Source of the DNA: Diplonema japonicum
Taxonomy: Eukaryota; Euglenozoa; Diplonemea; Diplonemida; Diplonemidae
NCBI GenBank assembly: GCA_964019335.1
Contig: OZ025727.1
Span: 370,001-434,000 of the forward strand
DNA: 64,000 nt
Reading direction: 5' to 3'
Part shown: in pieces, positions 26,860 through 37,500 of the stretch
How the letters are laid out: each line of letters starts with the position of its first letter
How positions within the stretch are numbered: position 1 is the first letter of the stretch
Notes under the pieces: generated by a model
Told to the model about the DNA's origin: nothing
The model's input: the letters and a program-made list of their open reading frames with translations, nothing else
Database searches by the model: none
Translations under genes and position numbers: made by a program

Positions 26860-29800
26860 ATGAAGCGCGTGATGCTGCTGTTTGCAGTGTGCACAGTCAC
26901 ATCTCATGCAATGGCAATACTCAGCTTCTTAGACCTGTCAGGCACAGCGACGAATCTTGACCTGCATGACGCAAGTTTCACTTTGTATGTGTCCATGGGT
27001 ACGAGAGGGTTCTCTATGATAGATGCGACTCTCCCCAGCTTCATGGTGGAGATAGCACGGAGCACGGTGCCGCAAGGGGGAGCCACATATTCTACAAAGC
27101 AGTTGAACTCAAAGTTGGCCATCTCGACAGAAGGGGATGCAGGGGTGTATGTGTGGGACATACGGCAACCCGGAACAGTGACGGCTCAAGGGTTCTTTGA
27201 TGTCGGGACTGTGTCTCCAGTGAAGTATCAGGCGATCTGTTCTTCTGTCATTTATTCTGTGACAGAAGGTGGGGTCCTTTACATCTTTGATGTTGCCGGG
27301 AATTCAATGAACGTATTCACTGCAGGTCCAGTGGCTGGAACGCCTGTTGGTGATTCTGTGAAGGCAATCGCCTGCCACGGGACCACGCTCCACGTCGTGG
27401 TGGATACACGTGTTGATATTTATGACGTGTCTGCCCCCCTGAGTATAACAAAGACACAATCAATAGACCTCATCTGCATTGGGGTCAGCATCGCCTTGCA
27501 CCTTAGCTACGCATTCGTAGCATGCTCCGCTTCAGTCATTGTTGCTCAAATTGGTACCGCCCGTAAGACTACGTTGGCGCTCTCACCTGCCATCAACAGT
27601 GTCACTGTGTCAGATAACATGCTATTTGTGTCTTCCTCCAATGGGTTGGGGGTCTATGACGTTCTCGTGCCAGGGCAGCCCAAGAAGATAGTGCAGCTGA
27701 ACAACCTGGGGAATGTGCTCAAGACCGTTGTAGACCCCTTCAGCGTTTTTGTTCTGTCGACATCGAAGCTCTATGCCTTGACTGCTCCGCCCCCTTTGAC
27801 ATCTGCACCGTCGACCCCAGTACCTCCGACACCAGCACCTCCCACACGTGCGCCAACATTGAGTCCATTAACACCCGCACCCCCAACGGTGAGCCCGTTG
27901 ACAGCTGCGCCCCCAACGGGGAGCCCATCGACACTTGCACCTCCAACACCCGTACCTCAAACACAGAGTCCTTCAACATCAACGCCTCCAACAGTGAGTC
28001 CTTCAACACCTGCACCCCCAACACTGAACCCATCGACAATTGCACCTCAAACACCGAGTCCATTAACATTCGCACCCCCAACTCTGAGTCCGTCGACACC
28101 TGCACCTCAAACACCTAGCCCTTCAACACCTGCACCCCCAACACTGAGTCCAGCGACAGTGAGTCCTTCAACACCTGCACCCCCAACAATGAGTCCAGCG
28201 ACAGTGAGTCCTTCAACACCGGCACCCCCAACCCTGAGTCCGTTGACACTCGTTCCAACAACACCGAGTCCACTATCACTCGCACCCCCAACACTGAGTC
28301 CGGCGACACTTGTTCCAACAGTGAGTCCTTCAACACTCGCGCCTCCAACACTGAGCCCATCGACAATTGCACCCCCAACACAGAGTCCATTAACACTCGC
28401 ACCCCCAACACTGAGTCCGCCGACACTTGTTTCAACAGTGAGTCCTTCAACACCTGCACCCCCAACCCTGAGTCCGTTGACACTCGTTCCAACAACACCG
28501 AGTCCACTATCACTCGCACCCCCAACACTGAGCCCATCAACAATTGCACCTCTAACACCGAGTCCGTCAACACCTGCACCCCCAACGGTGAGCCCATCGA
28601 CACATGCACCTCGGACACTGACTCCTTCAACACCTGCCCCAACACTAAACCCATCGACACCTGCACCACCAACTTTGAGTCCGGTGCAGCTGACTTCAGC
28701 GCCTCCCTTGACACCCACGCCCCCTACATCTATATCTCCATCTACAGGACCCACCGCAGTACCACCAACAACTACGCATCCCTCCTTTTCACCGCTAACT
28801 CTAGTACCTCGAACAGTAACGCCTGCCCAGACCCAGATTCCTGCATGGCCAACCTCACCAGCACCGACGGCCCCCTCCAAGTCGCCTCGAACGATGGTTG
28901 GAACGCCAATTCCTTCTTCGTGCGCTCTAAGCGTTGCGGGGGGTGTTCTCAATGTCACGGCGGCCGATGTGCGGCAGGGTATCACGCTGTGGCTCGTTCT
29001 CATGGGGTGTGCGTGGACAGACGGGGTAAGCATAGGAGCTGGGGTGGACTTTGCAACAGATAGACCAACGGATATACGTGGATGGGCAGCGTGCAGCAGG
29101 GACAGCTTGTTTGTGGAATCGAGGAAAATAAACAGCACTGTGCTTAAGGTGCGTGTGGGCCCCACTTCAGACTACAAGAACAAGCACAACGAAGTGATAC
29201 GGGCCATGGTGAACCAGTCTAGGGTAGCGGGGATGAAAAGCGATGCTGACCTCGTTGTGTTGTGTGTGCAGAAAGAGCGTGCAGTGTCGGACACGGTGTT
29301 AGAGGCCGTGAGGGGAATGGAGGGCACAACGGCTTTCTTCCCGTCGTTGTCATCGGCAACACAAGCAGGGAAGACAAACGCGTTGCTACACCTCTTGGAA
29401 TGCCCTATCGAGTTTGACAGCGCCGATTTGTCGTTCACAGAGAACCCTCTCACTCTGAAGTTACACAGCTTCGACTCACCTTCCCACGCAGGAGCAGCTG
29501 TCGGGAACATGCTGCTTGTCAGCGCCTTTATTGTGATACACTACTTCGTTGTGTGGGCTTTGTTTGCGTTCTCAAATAGATCGTGGCTGCGTGCTGCAGC
29601 GAGATGTAGATTTCCGTCCTTTTCTGTTTTCCCAGCTGTTTTTCTTTATCAGCCAACATTAGCTTCTGCGGTTTACTTGCTGCTTAATGGCGAAATGAAG
29701 TCTAAGGCCATCGGCGTGTGCACCATTGCATTGTACAACATCCCGGTGGTGCTTCTTGTTGTCATTGTTACAAGCAACCGCGTGTTCTGCGCAGAGTACA

Positions 29801-30597
29801 TGTTCAGCCCCGCCCCCACAACACTGTCTGAGAGGGTTATGATGTGGATCCTAGGGAAGGGTCAGTATGTGTCTGCAAAGGACCCGACCTTTGTTGATAG
29901 GTACGCTTTGTTGTTTCAAGACTTCTTCCCTGAGAAGAGGAGGTTCCTGCTTGTAGAGTTAGCGTTCATCACCATCTTCGGTGTCATCGACGGGGTGGAA
30001 TCGCGGAGCATGCAAAGCTGCAAAACACGAGTTATAATCACACTGATAGCGTATGTGGCCTACACAGGGCTAGTGACGAAGAAGAGGGCGTATACTGGGC
30101 TGCTGAATAACATAGCTTGCATAGGGGCTGCAGTGTGCCAGACGATTGCTGCATTCTTCATTGTGGTACACTTCTGGAGTGCTGATGAGGCGAGTTTTAC
30201 ATCCAACGGGGCGGTGATAATGTTAATGATAGCCATCATGCTGACGCTGTTTAAGAGTGCAGTCGAGGTCTTTGGGATGTTCCACAGCATTGAAACAGGC
30301 AACAAGCACAAGCAGCCCGAGGACAACGAAGTCGAGATGGTTTCTGCCTCCCCCAGCCAGTCTCAGCATAGTGAGGATCAGCGGCTGTTCAGCGCTGTTT
30401 CGGTTTCTCTCTCCCCCAGTCGCGAGACGGAGTCCTTCAACCTGTCCACTTCTTCCTCATTCCGTCGCCAGCCACAACGCTACCTCTCAGTCAACAGCCC
30501 TCCCACACGCTCTAACACCATGCCTACTGCACCCAGGCGACGTGCAGCATCCCCCCAAGTTGTCTCTTTAACACCTCTTCAGAAGCATCTCATTTGA
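26860..30597 (+). CDS. Large surface-type membrane protein: propeller-like ectodomain, PTS-rich stalk, multi-pass C-terminus
   Basis: A 1245-aa protein. Residues 1-20 look like a signal peptide. Residues about 25-305 contain repeated 45-residue units with the pattern ...LYVSMGTRGFSMIDAT..., GVYVWDIRQPG, LYIFDVAG, VDIYDVSAP, LGVYDVLVPGQP, like LVIVD-type propeller blades. Residues about 308-640 are a Pro/Thr/Ser repeat of about 8-10 aa (APPTLSPST), a likely O-glycosylated stalk. An unrecognised extracellular domain (about 680-870) precedes at least six hydrophobic segments (about 880-1160), then a Ser-rich cytoplasmic tail. The family is not known to me; the layout suggests a receptor or adhesion protein. 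Confidence 0.75.
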   Translation: MKRVMLLFAVCTVTSHAMAILSFLDLSGTATNLDLHDASFTLYVSMGTRGFSMIDATLPSFMVEIARSTVPQGGATYSTKQLNSKLAISTEGDAGVYVWDIRQPGTVTAQGFFDVGTVSPVKYQAICSSVIYSVTEGGVLYIFDVAGNSMNVFTAGPVAGTPVGDSVKAIACHGTTLHVVVDTRVDIYDVSAPLSITKTQSIDLICIGVSIALHLSYAFVACSASVIVAQIGTARKTTLALSPAINSVTVSDNMLFVSSSNGLGVYDVLVPGQPKKIVQLNNLGNVLKTVVDPFSVFVLSTSKLYALTAPPPLTSAPSTPVPPTPAPPTRAPTLSPLTPAPPTVSPLTAAPPTGSPSTLAPPTPVPQTQSPSTSTPPTVSPSTPAPPTLNPSTIAPQTPSPLTFAPPTLSPSTPAPQTPSPSTPAPPTLSPATVSPSTPAPPTMSPATVSPSTPAPPTLSPLTLVPTTPSPLSLAPPTLSPATLVPTVSPSTLAPPTLSPSTIAPPTQSPLTLAPPTLSPPTLVSTVSPSTPAPPTLSPLTLVPTTPSPLSLAPPTLSPSTIAPLTPSPSTPAPPTVSPSTHAPRTLTPSTPAPTLNPSTPAPPTLSPVQLTSAPPLTPTPPTSISPSTGPTAVPPTTTHPSFSPLTLVPRTVTPAQTQIPAWPTSPAPTAPSKSPRTMVGTPIPSSCALSVAGGVLNVTAADVRQGITLWLVLMGCAWTDGVSIGAGVDFATDRPTDIRGWAACSRDSLFVESRKINSTVLKVRVGPTSDYKNKHNEVIRAMVNQSRVAGMKSDADLVVLCVQKERAVSDTVLEAVRGMEGTTAFFPSLSSATQAGKTNALLHLLECPIEFDSADLSFTENPLTLKLHSFDSPSHAGAAVGNMLLVSAFIVIHYFVVWALFAFSNRSWLRAAARCRFPSFSVFPAVFLYQPTLASAVYLLLNGEMKSKAIGVCTIALYNIPVVLLVVIVTSNRVFCAEYMFSPAPTTLSERVMMWILGKGQYVSAKDPTFVDRYALLFQDFFPEKRRFLLVELAFITIFGVIDGVESRSMQSCKTRVIITLIAYVAYTGLVTKKRAYTGLLNNIACIGAAVCQTIAAFFIVVHFWSADEASFTSNGAVIMLMIAIMLTLFKSAVEVFGMFHSIETGNKHKQPEDNEVEMVSASPSQSQHSEDQRLFSAVSVSLSPSRETESFNLSTSSSFRRQPQRYLSVNSPPTRSNTMPTAPRRRAASPQVVSLTPLQKHLI
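27785..28700 (+). repeat. In-frame Pro/Thr/Ser tandem repeat
   Basis: Roughly 24-27-nt units encoding variants of APPTLSPST, with longer higher-order repeats (the block around 28210-28290 recurs near 28460-28540). Internal to the preceding coding sequence and always in frame. Prone to length change. Confidence 0.9.
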
Positions 30598-30747
30598 CGA
30601 TATTCTTTACAGAATCTTACGTGAAGTGTTTTCTCGGGGAACTATTTTCTTTTTTCGTTGTTTCCACAACGCTGGGTTTTCAATAAGCTCAGTGATACGT
30701 CTTTTTTTTTGTTATTTTACCCCCCACGTGACTCAAGCATAGGTAGT

Positions 30748-31752
30748 ATGGAAGTTTCATGGAAGGCAAAGTACGAAGAGCTGTTGGAGAAGCACGACAA
30801 GCAACGCGATTTGCTGAACACGGTTGGGGTAAAGAACAGACGGTTGGTAGAGGAGAACAAGTGCCTGAAGGACGCGTTGTGCTACATGAGCATCGGGGGG
30901 CATGGGGCGAAAGAGAAGTTTGATGCCATGTACGAGTCGGTCGAGCAGCTGAGACAGCATGCGGGATCGTGTGAGTCGTCTGCGGAGTACACGTCAATGA
31001 GGAGCTGTCCTGTAGAACAGAGCTTTGAGGAGATACTCGATGGATTGGCTTCTCGAATGGGCTGTGAGGCAGCGTGCAGCGAGCTTACTAGCATCGATAA
31101 TTTATGGGAGGAGACGAATCTCTGTGATTTGGCGAACGCGCTGTGTGAAAGGTCCATCGCTAATCCAGACCTCGCTCACAAGTATTCCTCGCTTGCTGCA
31201 TTGCTCTGCAAAGCGGAAGCACCGGAGCAGCGGCTCCACTGCATGCTTGTCGATTGTGTTCTGAAAGAGTTCGAAGTGCAGAAGCGTGGCCGCCAAGAAT
31301 GGCGGCTTGGCAACATCAGGCTCGTGGCAGAGTTGTACAAACAAAAGGTTTTTACCGAAAAGATTGTGTTTGACATCTTGTATTTTCTGATAAACGGGCC
31401 CCCCAACTCACCGAAGTGCTACACACCATGCACTGATGACGTGCTGGTTCTGTGTAGCCTACTGAAGAGCCTTGATGATGTCAAAGTGCTTAAAAAGACT
31501 TTCAGCGCGATATACTCAGAACTTGAGTTGCTTGCGATCAATCTCAGCCACTGCCCGAGGGCGTTGGCAGCCATTCAAGAGGTGCTGGGCACGCAAAGAA
31601 ACATTTCCATGCAGGCACAGAGGGCTTCCTTCGAGACGGCATCTTCGCCCAGACCGTTAGACATCAATGAAGAATGGAAGTGCGGACAATGCAGAAACAC
31701 CAACTGGGGCTTCCGTTCCGTGTGCGTGAAGTGCGACACCTCAAAACCATAA
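30748..31752 (+). CDS. Small MIF4G-domain protein with C-terminal RanBP2 zinc finger
   Basis: A 334-aa protein. The N-terminal 50 residues are coiled coil. Residues about 100-300 match the eIF4G middle domain: LCDLANALCERSIANPDLA, CVLKEFEVQ, and RLGNIRLVAELYKQKVFTEK, equivalent to the LGNIxFIGELFKxxxLTExI signature. The last 25 residues form a RanBP2-type zinc finger (WKCGQCRNTNWGF..CVKC, four Cys as CxxC-x10-CxxC). MIF4G domains bind eIF4A-type helicases and RNA; RanBP2 fingers bind ssRNA or ubiquitin. The combination suggests a translation or mRNA regulator. ATG 30748 is the first methionine of the open frame. A full eIF4G lies at 53474, so this is a divergent paralogue, not the main factor. 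Confidence 0.82.
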   Translation: MEVSWKAKYEELLEKHDKQRDLLNTVGVKNRRLVEENKCLKDALCYMSIGGHGAKEKFDAMYESVEQLRQHAGSCESSAEYTSMRSCPVEQSFEEILDGLASRMGCEAACSELTSIDNLWEETNLCDLANALCERSIANPDLAHKYSSLAALLCKAEAPEQRLHCMLVDCVLKEFEVQKRGRQEWRLGNIRLVAELYKQKVFTEKIVFDILYFLINGPPNSPKCYTPCTDDVLVLCSLLKSLDDVKVLKKTFSAIYSELELLAINLSHCPRALAAIQEVLGTQRNISMQAQRASFETASSPRPLDINEEWKCGQCRNTNWGFRSVCVKCDTSKP

Positions 31753-32367
31753 CCCGGATTAAGCACCCTTGAAGCGAATCATAAATGCATGCTACTTTTC
31801 ATTTCTATGTAAACCTTTCTCCTATATCGGCAGCACTCCCTGATGTGCTGCGTGCATTTTCTTTTCTCAATACTTGGTTGAGGTGTGCTGCCTGTCCAGG
31901 ACGTTGTTGGCTTGCTGGAGACAGCAACTAACCCATGGGCCACAATCGGAGTGGGGCACCCTTTTTCAATGTCTTTCACTTTCTTTTCTTACAAGCCCCC
32001 GTTTCACCTGTTGTAGAGGAGCCGCCATAGATTTTGAGCCGACTAGTAGATCAGGCACAGCGATAGGCCTGCGAAACTGCCCCTGAGGTAACTGGTCATT
32101 ATGGTCGGTCACCAAAGGAGAAACCGCTGCTGAAAGGGGATATGTGCAGATAGAAGATGAGAACAAGGGGGCGTCTCACACAGACTTCCTTTAATTCATG
32201 TATTCTTTTTTCTTTTCATCTTAGCCTCGGTAAATGAACCACGGGAAAGCAAAAATTTAACTTTTTTTTTCTTGTGGTTTTAAGATTTCTCTCAGTGTGT
32301 AGAACGGATTCACAATTCTCCCAAAAAGAAATACCAGGTTCTTTTTTTTTCATTTTTTTTTAACAAC
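31753..32367. other. Spacer up to first hAT-like element
   Basis: Non-coding, of moderate complexity, including dispersed repeat copy 2 (32113-32198). No ORF with recognisable content. Confidence 0.55.
32113..32198. repeat. Dispersed repeat copy 2
   Basis: Counterpart of 17078-17158: AAGGAGAAACC, CTGAAAGGGGAT, GCGTCTCA, TCCTTTAATTCA in the same order. Divergent (about one mismatch in four outside the shared blocks by eye). Confidence 0.35.
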
Positions 32368-33038
32368 TATTTACATAGTGTCCAGGGTTAACCGATCACC
32401 TTCGGGTTTTGAAACCCGACCCGAGCAATTTTAGATTTTCGATCACAGTCGGGTTAATGATCGGTTTTTTTCTAATTTCGGATCGGTTTGATCGATCCAA
32501 AACCCATATTTCTGGCAAAAAATACCAAGACTGCTCAAATTTTTTTTTTTTCAAAAACCCTATTTTGACGATCCAGCCATTAAAACCCAAAATAGAGCCT
32601 TATTTAAGGCCTTAAATGCAGTTTTGAAAAAACTGGTTTTCAGACCTGTGATTCTCCTGGGTCAGGGAGGTCCAAGTTAAAAACAACAGGATTTATGATC
32701 GGTTTGATCGATCCAAAACCCATATTTCTGGCAAAAAATACCAAGACCATGCTCAAAAATTCTTTTTTCTAAAAACCCTATTTTGACGATCTGAGCCCAT
32801 TCCAGCCATCAAAACCCAAAATAGAGCCTTATTTAAGGCCTTAAATGCAGTTTTGAAAAAACTGGTACTTTTTTATACAACTGGTGGCCCATGCCAAAAG
32901 GAGGAAATTAAGCTCCTACGGCACCAAGGGCACACTTGCTAGCAGGATCGCTGCTGACAAGGCTAAGAACGGTGGGGAGGACACCGATAACGCAAGCCCG
33001 GAAGTCAAGAAGCGGGGGCGCGCACCCCTTCACAAACG

Positions 33039-33368
33039 GTGGCGGTGAAGAACTCAGCGGCTCAGTTGAGGGTGCTAAGCCAGCCTACACTCCAAGACGC
33101 ACCTCCCAAAACCGTACCTGCGGAAGATACGCCGGAGCACATCGTTTTCACTAACCTTGTGACCCGAAACCCCGCCATCGACAGATTCTTCTCCGTGGTG
33201 TCTGTCGAAACTCTTTCGGAACCGTCCAGGGGTCTCTTGCGGGGGGGCACCCATGTAATATGGTGCTCCGTTTGCAAGTCTGCTATTCCGCCTCACACCA
33301 GACGTACGAAGGCAGCTGTTGTTCTTGTACCTGAATCAGGACATCGGTGGTGCTCTGTCTTCGTCTGA
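33039..33368 (+). pseudogene. Coding-like remnant inside hAT-like element
   Basis: An open stretch of 109 codons with higher complexity than its surroundings. It contains WCSVCKSAI followed 20 residues on by HRW, faintly like a BED-type zinc finger, which is where the N-terminus of a hAT transposase would lie. Its orientation agrees with the transposase C-terminal fragment of copy 2 once that copy is inverted. Weak; may be chance. Confidence 0.3.
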
Positions 33369-33589
33369 CAGGCACCACGTTCTCAGGCACGCCGGGTTGC
33401 AAGCAGGGAGGTAAGAAATTGTGCGTTCATCGCTGTGTGCGTGCATTCAGTTCTCTGTGGGTGAACATCCTGCCTCAACGGGCACGCTTCCGTGTGTCCC
33501 ATGGAGCTTTTCAAGGCGCCCCCTTACTTTGTTCGTTGCTACTTCCCGTTCAAGTTTCAATGTTTTTCATTATTGACTTTCGTGCCCAG

Positions 33590-34330
33590 TTAAAAACCCG
33601 CCAAAAACAGGGAGAATGCCGATTTTCGGGAAAATAATCCTTTTCTAAGATGTTTCGATGCAGGCGTTGTGTACCTGGGAGGTTCGGGAGACGAATAGAA
33701 GGGTTATAAGTATGGTTGCATGCTCTCCTCCCGTTCTAATTATTGATTTTTGATTTCGCTCCTATTTAAACAGAAAAAAGAAGAAAACCCGCCAAAAAAA
33801 GCGAAAAACAGCTTTTCGGGAAAATAATCCTTTTCTAAGTCGTTTTGATGCTCCCTGGGGTCGGCTTTGTGTATCTGGGGGGCCCGGGGGACGAATAAAA
33901 GGGTTATTATATGCATGGTTGCGTGCTCTCCTCCCGTTTTAATTATTGACTTTTGATTTCGCTCCCAATTAGGATCCTGCCTGAAACAGGGAAGCACCAG
34001 CTTTTCGGGAAAATAATCCTTTTCTATGTCATTTTGATGCTCCCTGGGGTCGGCTTTGTGTATCTGGGGGGCCCGGGGGATGAAACGAAGGGTTTTAAGC
34101 ATGATTGCATGCTCTCCTCCTTTTAATTTTTGATTTTCGATTTTTTTTGTTTTTTCGCTTTTAATTAAAAACCCGTCAAAAAAAGCGAAAAAACAGCTTT
34201 TCGAGAAAATAATCCTTTTCTAAGTCGTTTTGATGCTCCCTGGGGCCGGCTTTGTGTATCTGGGGGGCCCGGGATACGAATATAAGGGTTTTAAGCATGG
34301 TTGCATGCTCGCCTTTCATTTGACGTCAAT
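33590..34330. repeat. About four 190-bp tandem subterminal units
   Basis: Each unit holds GCTTTTCGGGAAAATAATCC, a CTCCCTGGGG-CGGCTTTGTGTATCTGGGGGG block and a GGTTGCATGCTCTCCTCC-like end. The first unit is the most divergent. The related element at 45120 has a single unit (about 45180-45410) in inverted orientation. Confidence 0.85.
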
Positions 34331-34558
34331 TTAAAACCCGATTGTAATTAAAAACCCGCGGGTGATCGGTTAACCCTGGATACTATGTATTTATTCTTTT
34401 TGCTTAAGGAAAACAGTGGGTTAACATATTAGTTAACCGGTTCAAATGAAATCAGCTTGCACAATCAAGTAAGTTCTCTCTTCATTCCATCCTATTATTT
34501 GTCTCACAGCACACCCAAACACAGGAGGAAGGCGCATACATGCTCAGCAGGGTGACCG

Positions 34559-37500
34559 ATGCAAGGAGGTGATACGATACGAACAGATGCGCCTGCCGCG
34601 CTCGGCGGGATGGGAGGTGGCTCGTTTAACGTGGTGGATGCAGGGGACGACGAGGTACCTGTCTATGAGGTAGGGCTGCAGTGCTTGTGGCGCAGCAATG
34701 CAGCGTACTTAAAGGCGGTATTCTGGTCAGAGGAGCAGACATGGCTGGTGGACATGCTAGAGGGACACTGCGTAGGGATCGAGGGCACCGTGAAGGAGGA
34801 GGCTTGTCTGCTGGGGGAAGGCGAGATACAAGAAACAAAATACATCACAGGCAACAACCTCGTTCGCCGACACGACAGAGCCGTTTCCATCATCTCTGAC
34901 GACGAGACCATTACAGTGAACCTCCCTAACATCACGGAGGCGACTAGATTCTACGAGTGTTGCAAGATCGCACTTTCCGACGAGCTTGTCTGGGCACCCT
35001 TGCTGGCATTGCCCGAGCCCAACCCTGCGGTGCTCATGGCAAAGCTATCGGGGTTTTTCAAAGAGGCCCCTCTACGGCGGTCTAGTAAGAAGATCGACCT
35101 TTCTGGTGAGTGCAATATCACAACCTCACGTGACCCCACCGCCATGCAGTCTTTGTGGGTGGGGAACCTCGACCTCAATTACTCTGTTCTCCCGGTCAGG
35201 GCCGACCTCTCCCGATGGCTACCCAGAGGCAAGGACCTCTACGTCATAGGGCTCCTTGGCATCTCTGACGCTCTGTATGAAGAAAGGATGCGCCTTACCA
35301 ACCAGATCTGGCGACATGTCGGCAAGCGGGGCTACCACAATCTAATGACGGTTGACAACATGGAGCTCACTGTGATGGTGCTTGCAAGGCACAGCGTGAG
35401 CAAAAGGGTCCACTCGCTCAAAACAATGAAACACTGCGAAACGCGCCCCTCGCAGGAGGAGGAGGATGCTGTATCTCCTTTAGTTTGTGTACAACTCAAT
35501 TTCGACGAGACATTAATGTGCTTCGCGTGTACTAAGGTGTTGTTGCTAAAATCCGACCTTGGGTGGGAAGCAGCAGGAATACGCAGCAGAGTGCTCACTT
35601 CCATCATGTCAGCCATCGACCTTGAGGGCCGCCCGGGGTGCGCGTTTGACCCTTCATCGAGGTTTGATCATTTCTTCGTCTTCGGGGGTCTCGGGGATGA
35701 GATTTTTGTAGAGGTCCAGAAAGGCAATGCTTTGCAAGGATTCATAGAAGGTGACCTGGTCCTCCCCAAAGGCGGCTCCCTGTCGCAGAGGATCTTCTAC
35801 TCTTCATTGCCGTGCTTCGATCTCACGCCCGAGACCTATGATGCAAGTGTTCCGTGGGGCACCATTGAAGAAGGGAGACATGCGGTCGGTGCCTTCTTCG
35901 ATTTACCAGTGCAGCTCCCCTACATTGAAGCACTTTCCACACCTTCTGCGCTGCATTCATTTGAGGTTTCTGCGCAGCTGAAATTAGAAGAGATCGACTC
36001 ATCTGTGCCATTGAACAACGTTGCTTGCACGCTGTGCACGGAATGCGCTTCGAAGGAGGACAACCAACACGTTGTAGAATCTATGACCATAGGGACGAAT
36101 GCCCTGCCCACGTGTACCTTTGAGCCCATTCAACTCCACACCAATTCACAAGCGTATCTCTCGCAGCAGTGTTTGTACATCACTGCGTCCATCGAGGGCC
36201 ACAGCCTCGGGTCAGGCGCCATCGCCATTCACGACATATTCAAATCGATGTGGTCTGGGACAGGCGTGGAGTATGTGCAAGTGTCAGACTCGGTGAAGAA
36301 GACAACGCCAGTGCCCCTCACTGTCGCCCTGCATAGCGATTGCAAGGCTTCAGGTGCCACTGTCCTCTGCAACGTGAGTGTCTTCACCGACGCTGCACCT
36401 TTGATTCACGCGTCAGAGGAAAAGCAAGAGCGAGACGAGGTGACTCGACAAGAGATGATTGGGTACACGCACTCTAGCAGGGACGAAATTCTGCAAGAGC
36501 AGGCTTCAGCCTTCGACGAGTTCTTGGAGTTAAAAAGGTTCATAGATTCAGAAAAAGAAGCCCGCTGCTACCTTCAGCAGTTCGAAGCTCTTGGCAGGGA
36601 ACACTACAAAATACACCTCAGCACCGTCAATGAGGAAGTAGCTGCTTACGGTGGCATTGAGGAGTACATCGAGTACTTCGTGGTGTTGGATCAAATCACG
36701 CAGACGATATCAGGCAAAATGACAGAAGAGGCAGAGGAGCTCATGACTGTATGTGAGGAAGAAGAAGAAGTAACATGGGGTATCCTGCTGCGCCATCACC
36801 AGTGGGAACTGGGCATGCATGCGGAAAGAGTAAGCCAGGTTTGCGAGGAGACAGAAGCACGGGCAAACATCGATATTGAGTTAGAGGAAGATGTCGCCCT
36901 ACTTCTCGGGCTGAAGCAGTTGTCGCATAATGAAGTGCTGGCTAGGCACTTTATTGCAGAGCAGCTCGCCACTGAGTACATGCAGCTTGAGGTGGTTTTC
37001 AGCGAGGCAACTGCGAGGGACCAGGTGGTGGCACGGTATTATGAAGTGTTCGTTGCTATGTTTGAGTACGAAGCGCTTGCCGTGGTGCAATTCACACGGT
37101 CACACGAGGCATTGTATTACCAGGCGCTGCAGCAGCGCTCGTGGCTGGGCGTGACCGAAACAACAGAGCGGTTGCATACAGTTATTCTCCCGTCGCAAAT
37201 CTCGGCTCTTGAAGTGGAAGAAGTCATGGCACGAGAAAGCTCTACACAACAGGAGGCAATCGAGCACAACCACACAGCAGGTGCTATGCACATTTCTGGG
37301 AAAGAGCACCTAGTGTACTGCAACACGTTTGATGATCTTCGCGTCAGCATTGAGGCAGTCTTCGAATCAGCATTCCGGCAGCTGGTGCTGAACGAAGGCG
37401 TGCACAGGGAGGACATGCTTGTAGAGCACCATGACGAGGTTGGGCTGCATGCTGTCCTGCACGAAGAGCTATCGCGCAGATACTCCATGGTCCAGGAAGA

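Larger units (their letters stand above)
32374..34387 (+). mobile_element. Non-autonomous hAT-like DNA transposon, copy 1
   Basis: A 2014-bp element bounded by about 27-bp terminal inverted repeats: CATAGTGTCCAGGGTTAACC at the left; at the right the reverse complement reads CATAGTATCCAGGGTTAACC. It is flanked by a perfect 6-bp direct repeat TATTTA (32368-32373 and 34388-34393). Inside are two direct copies of a 170-bp AT-rich unit (32455-32635, 32697-32868), a short coding-like stretch (33039-33368) and about four 190-bp tandem units (33590-34330). No intact transposase. Assignment to hAT rests on the CAGGG-type end and a transposase fragment in copy 2. hAT duplications are usually 8 bp, so 6 bp is unusual. 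It sits 165 bp upstream of the 34559 gene. Confidence 0.85.

Noticed and set aside
28107-29165. 352-codon minus-strand ORF, Gly/Val-rich repeats
   Set aside because: Antisense reading of the Pro/Thr/Ser repeat in the 26860 gene; repeats keep several frames open.
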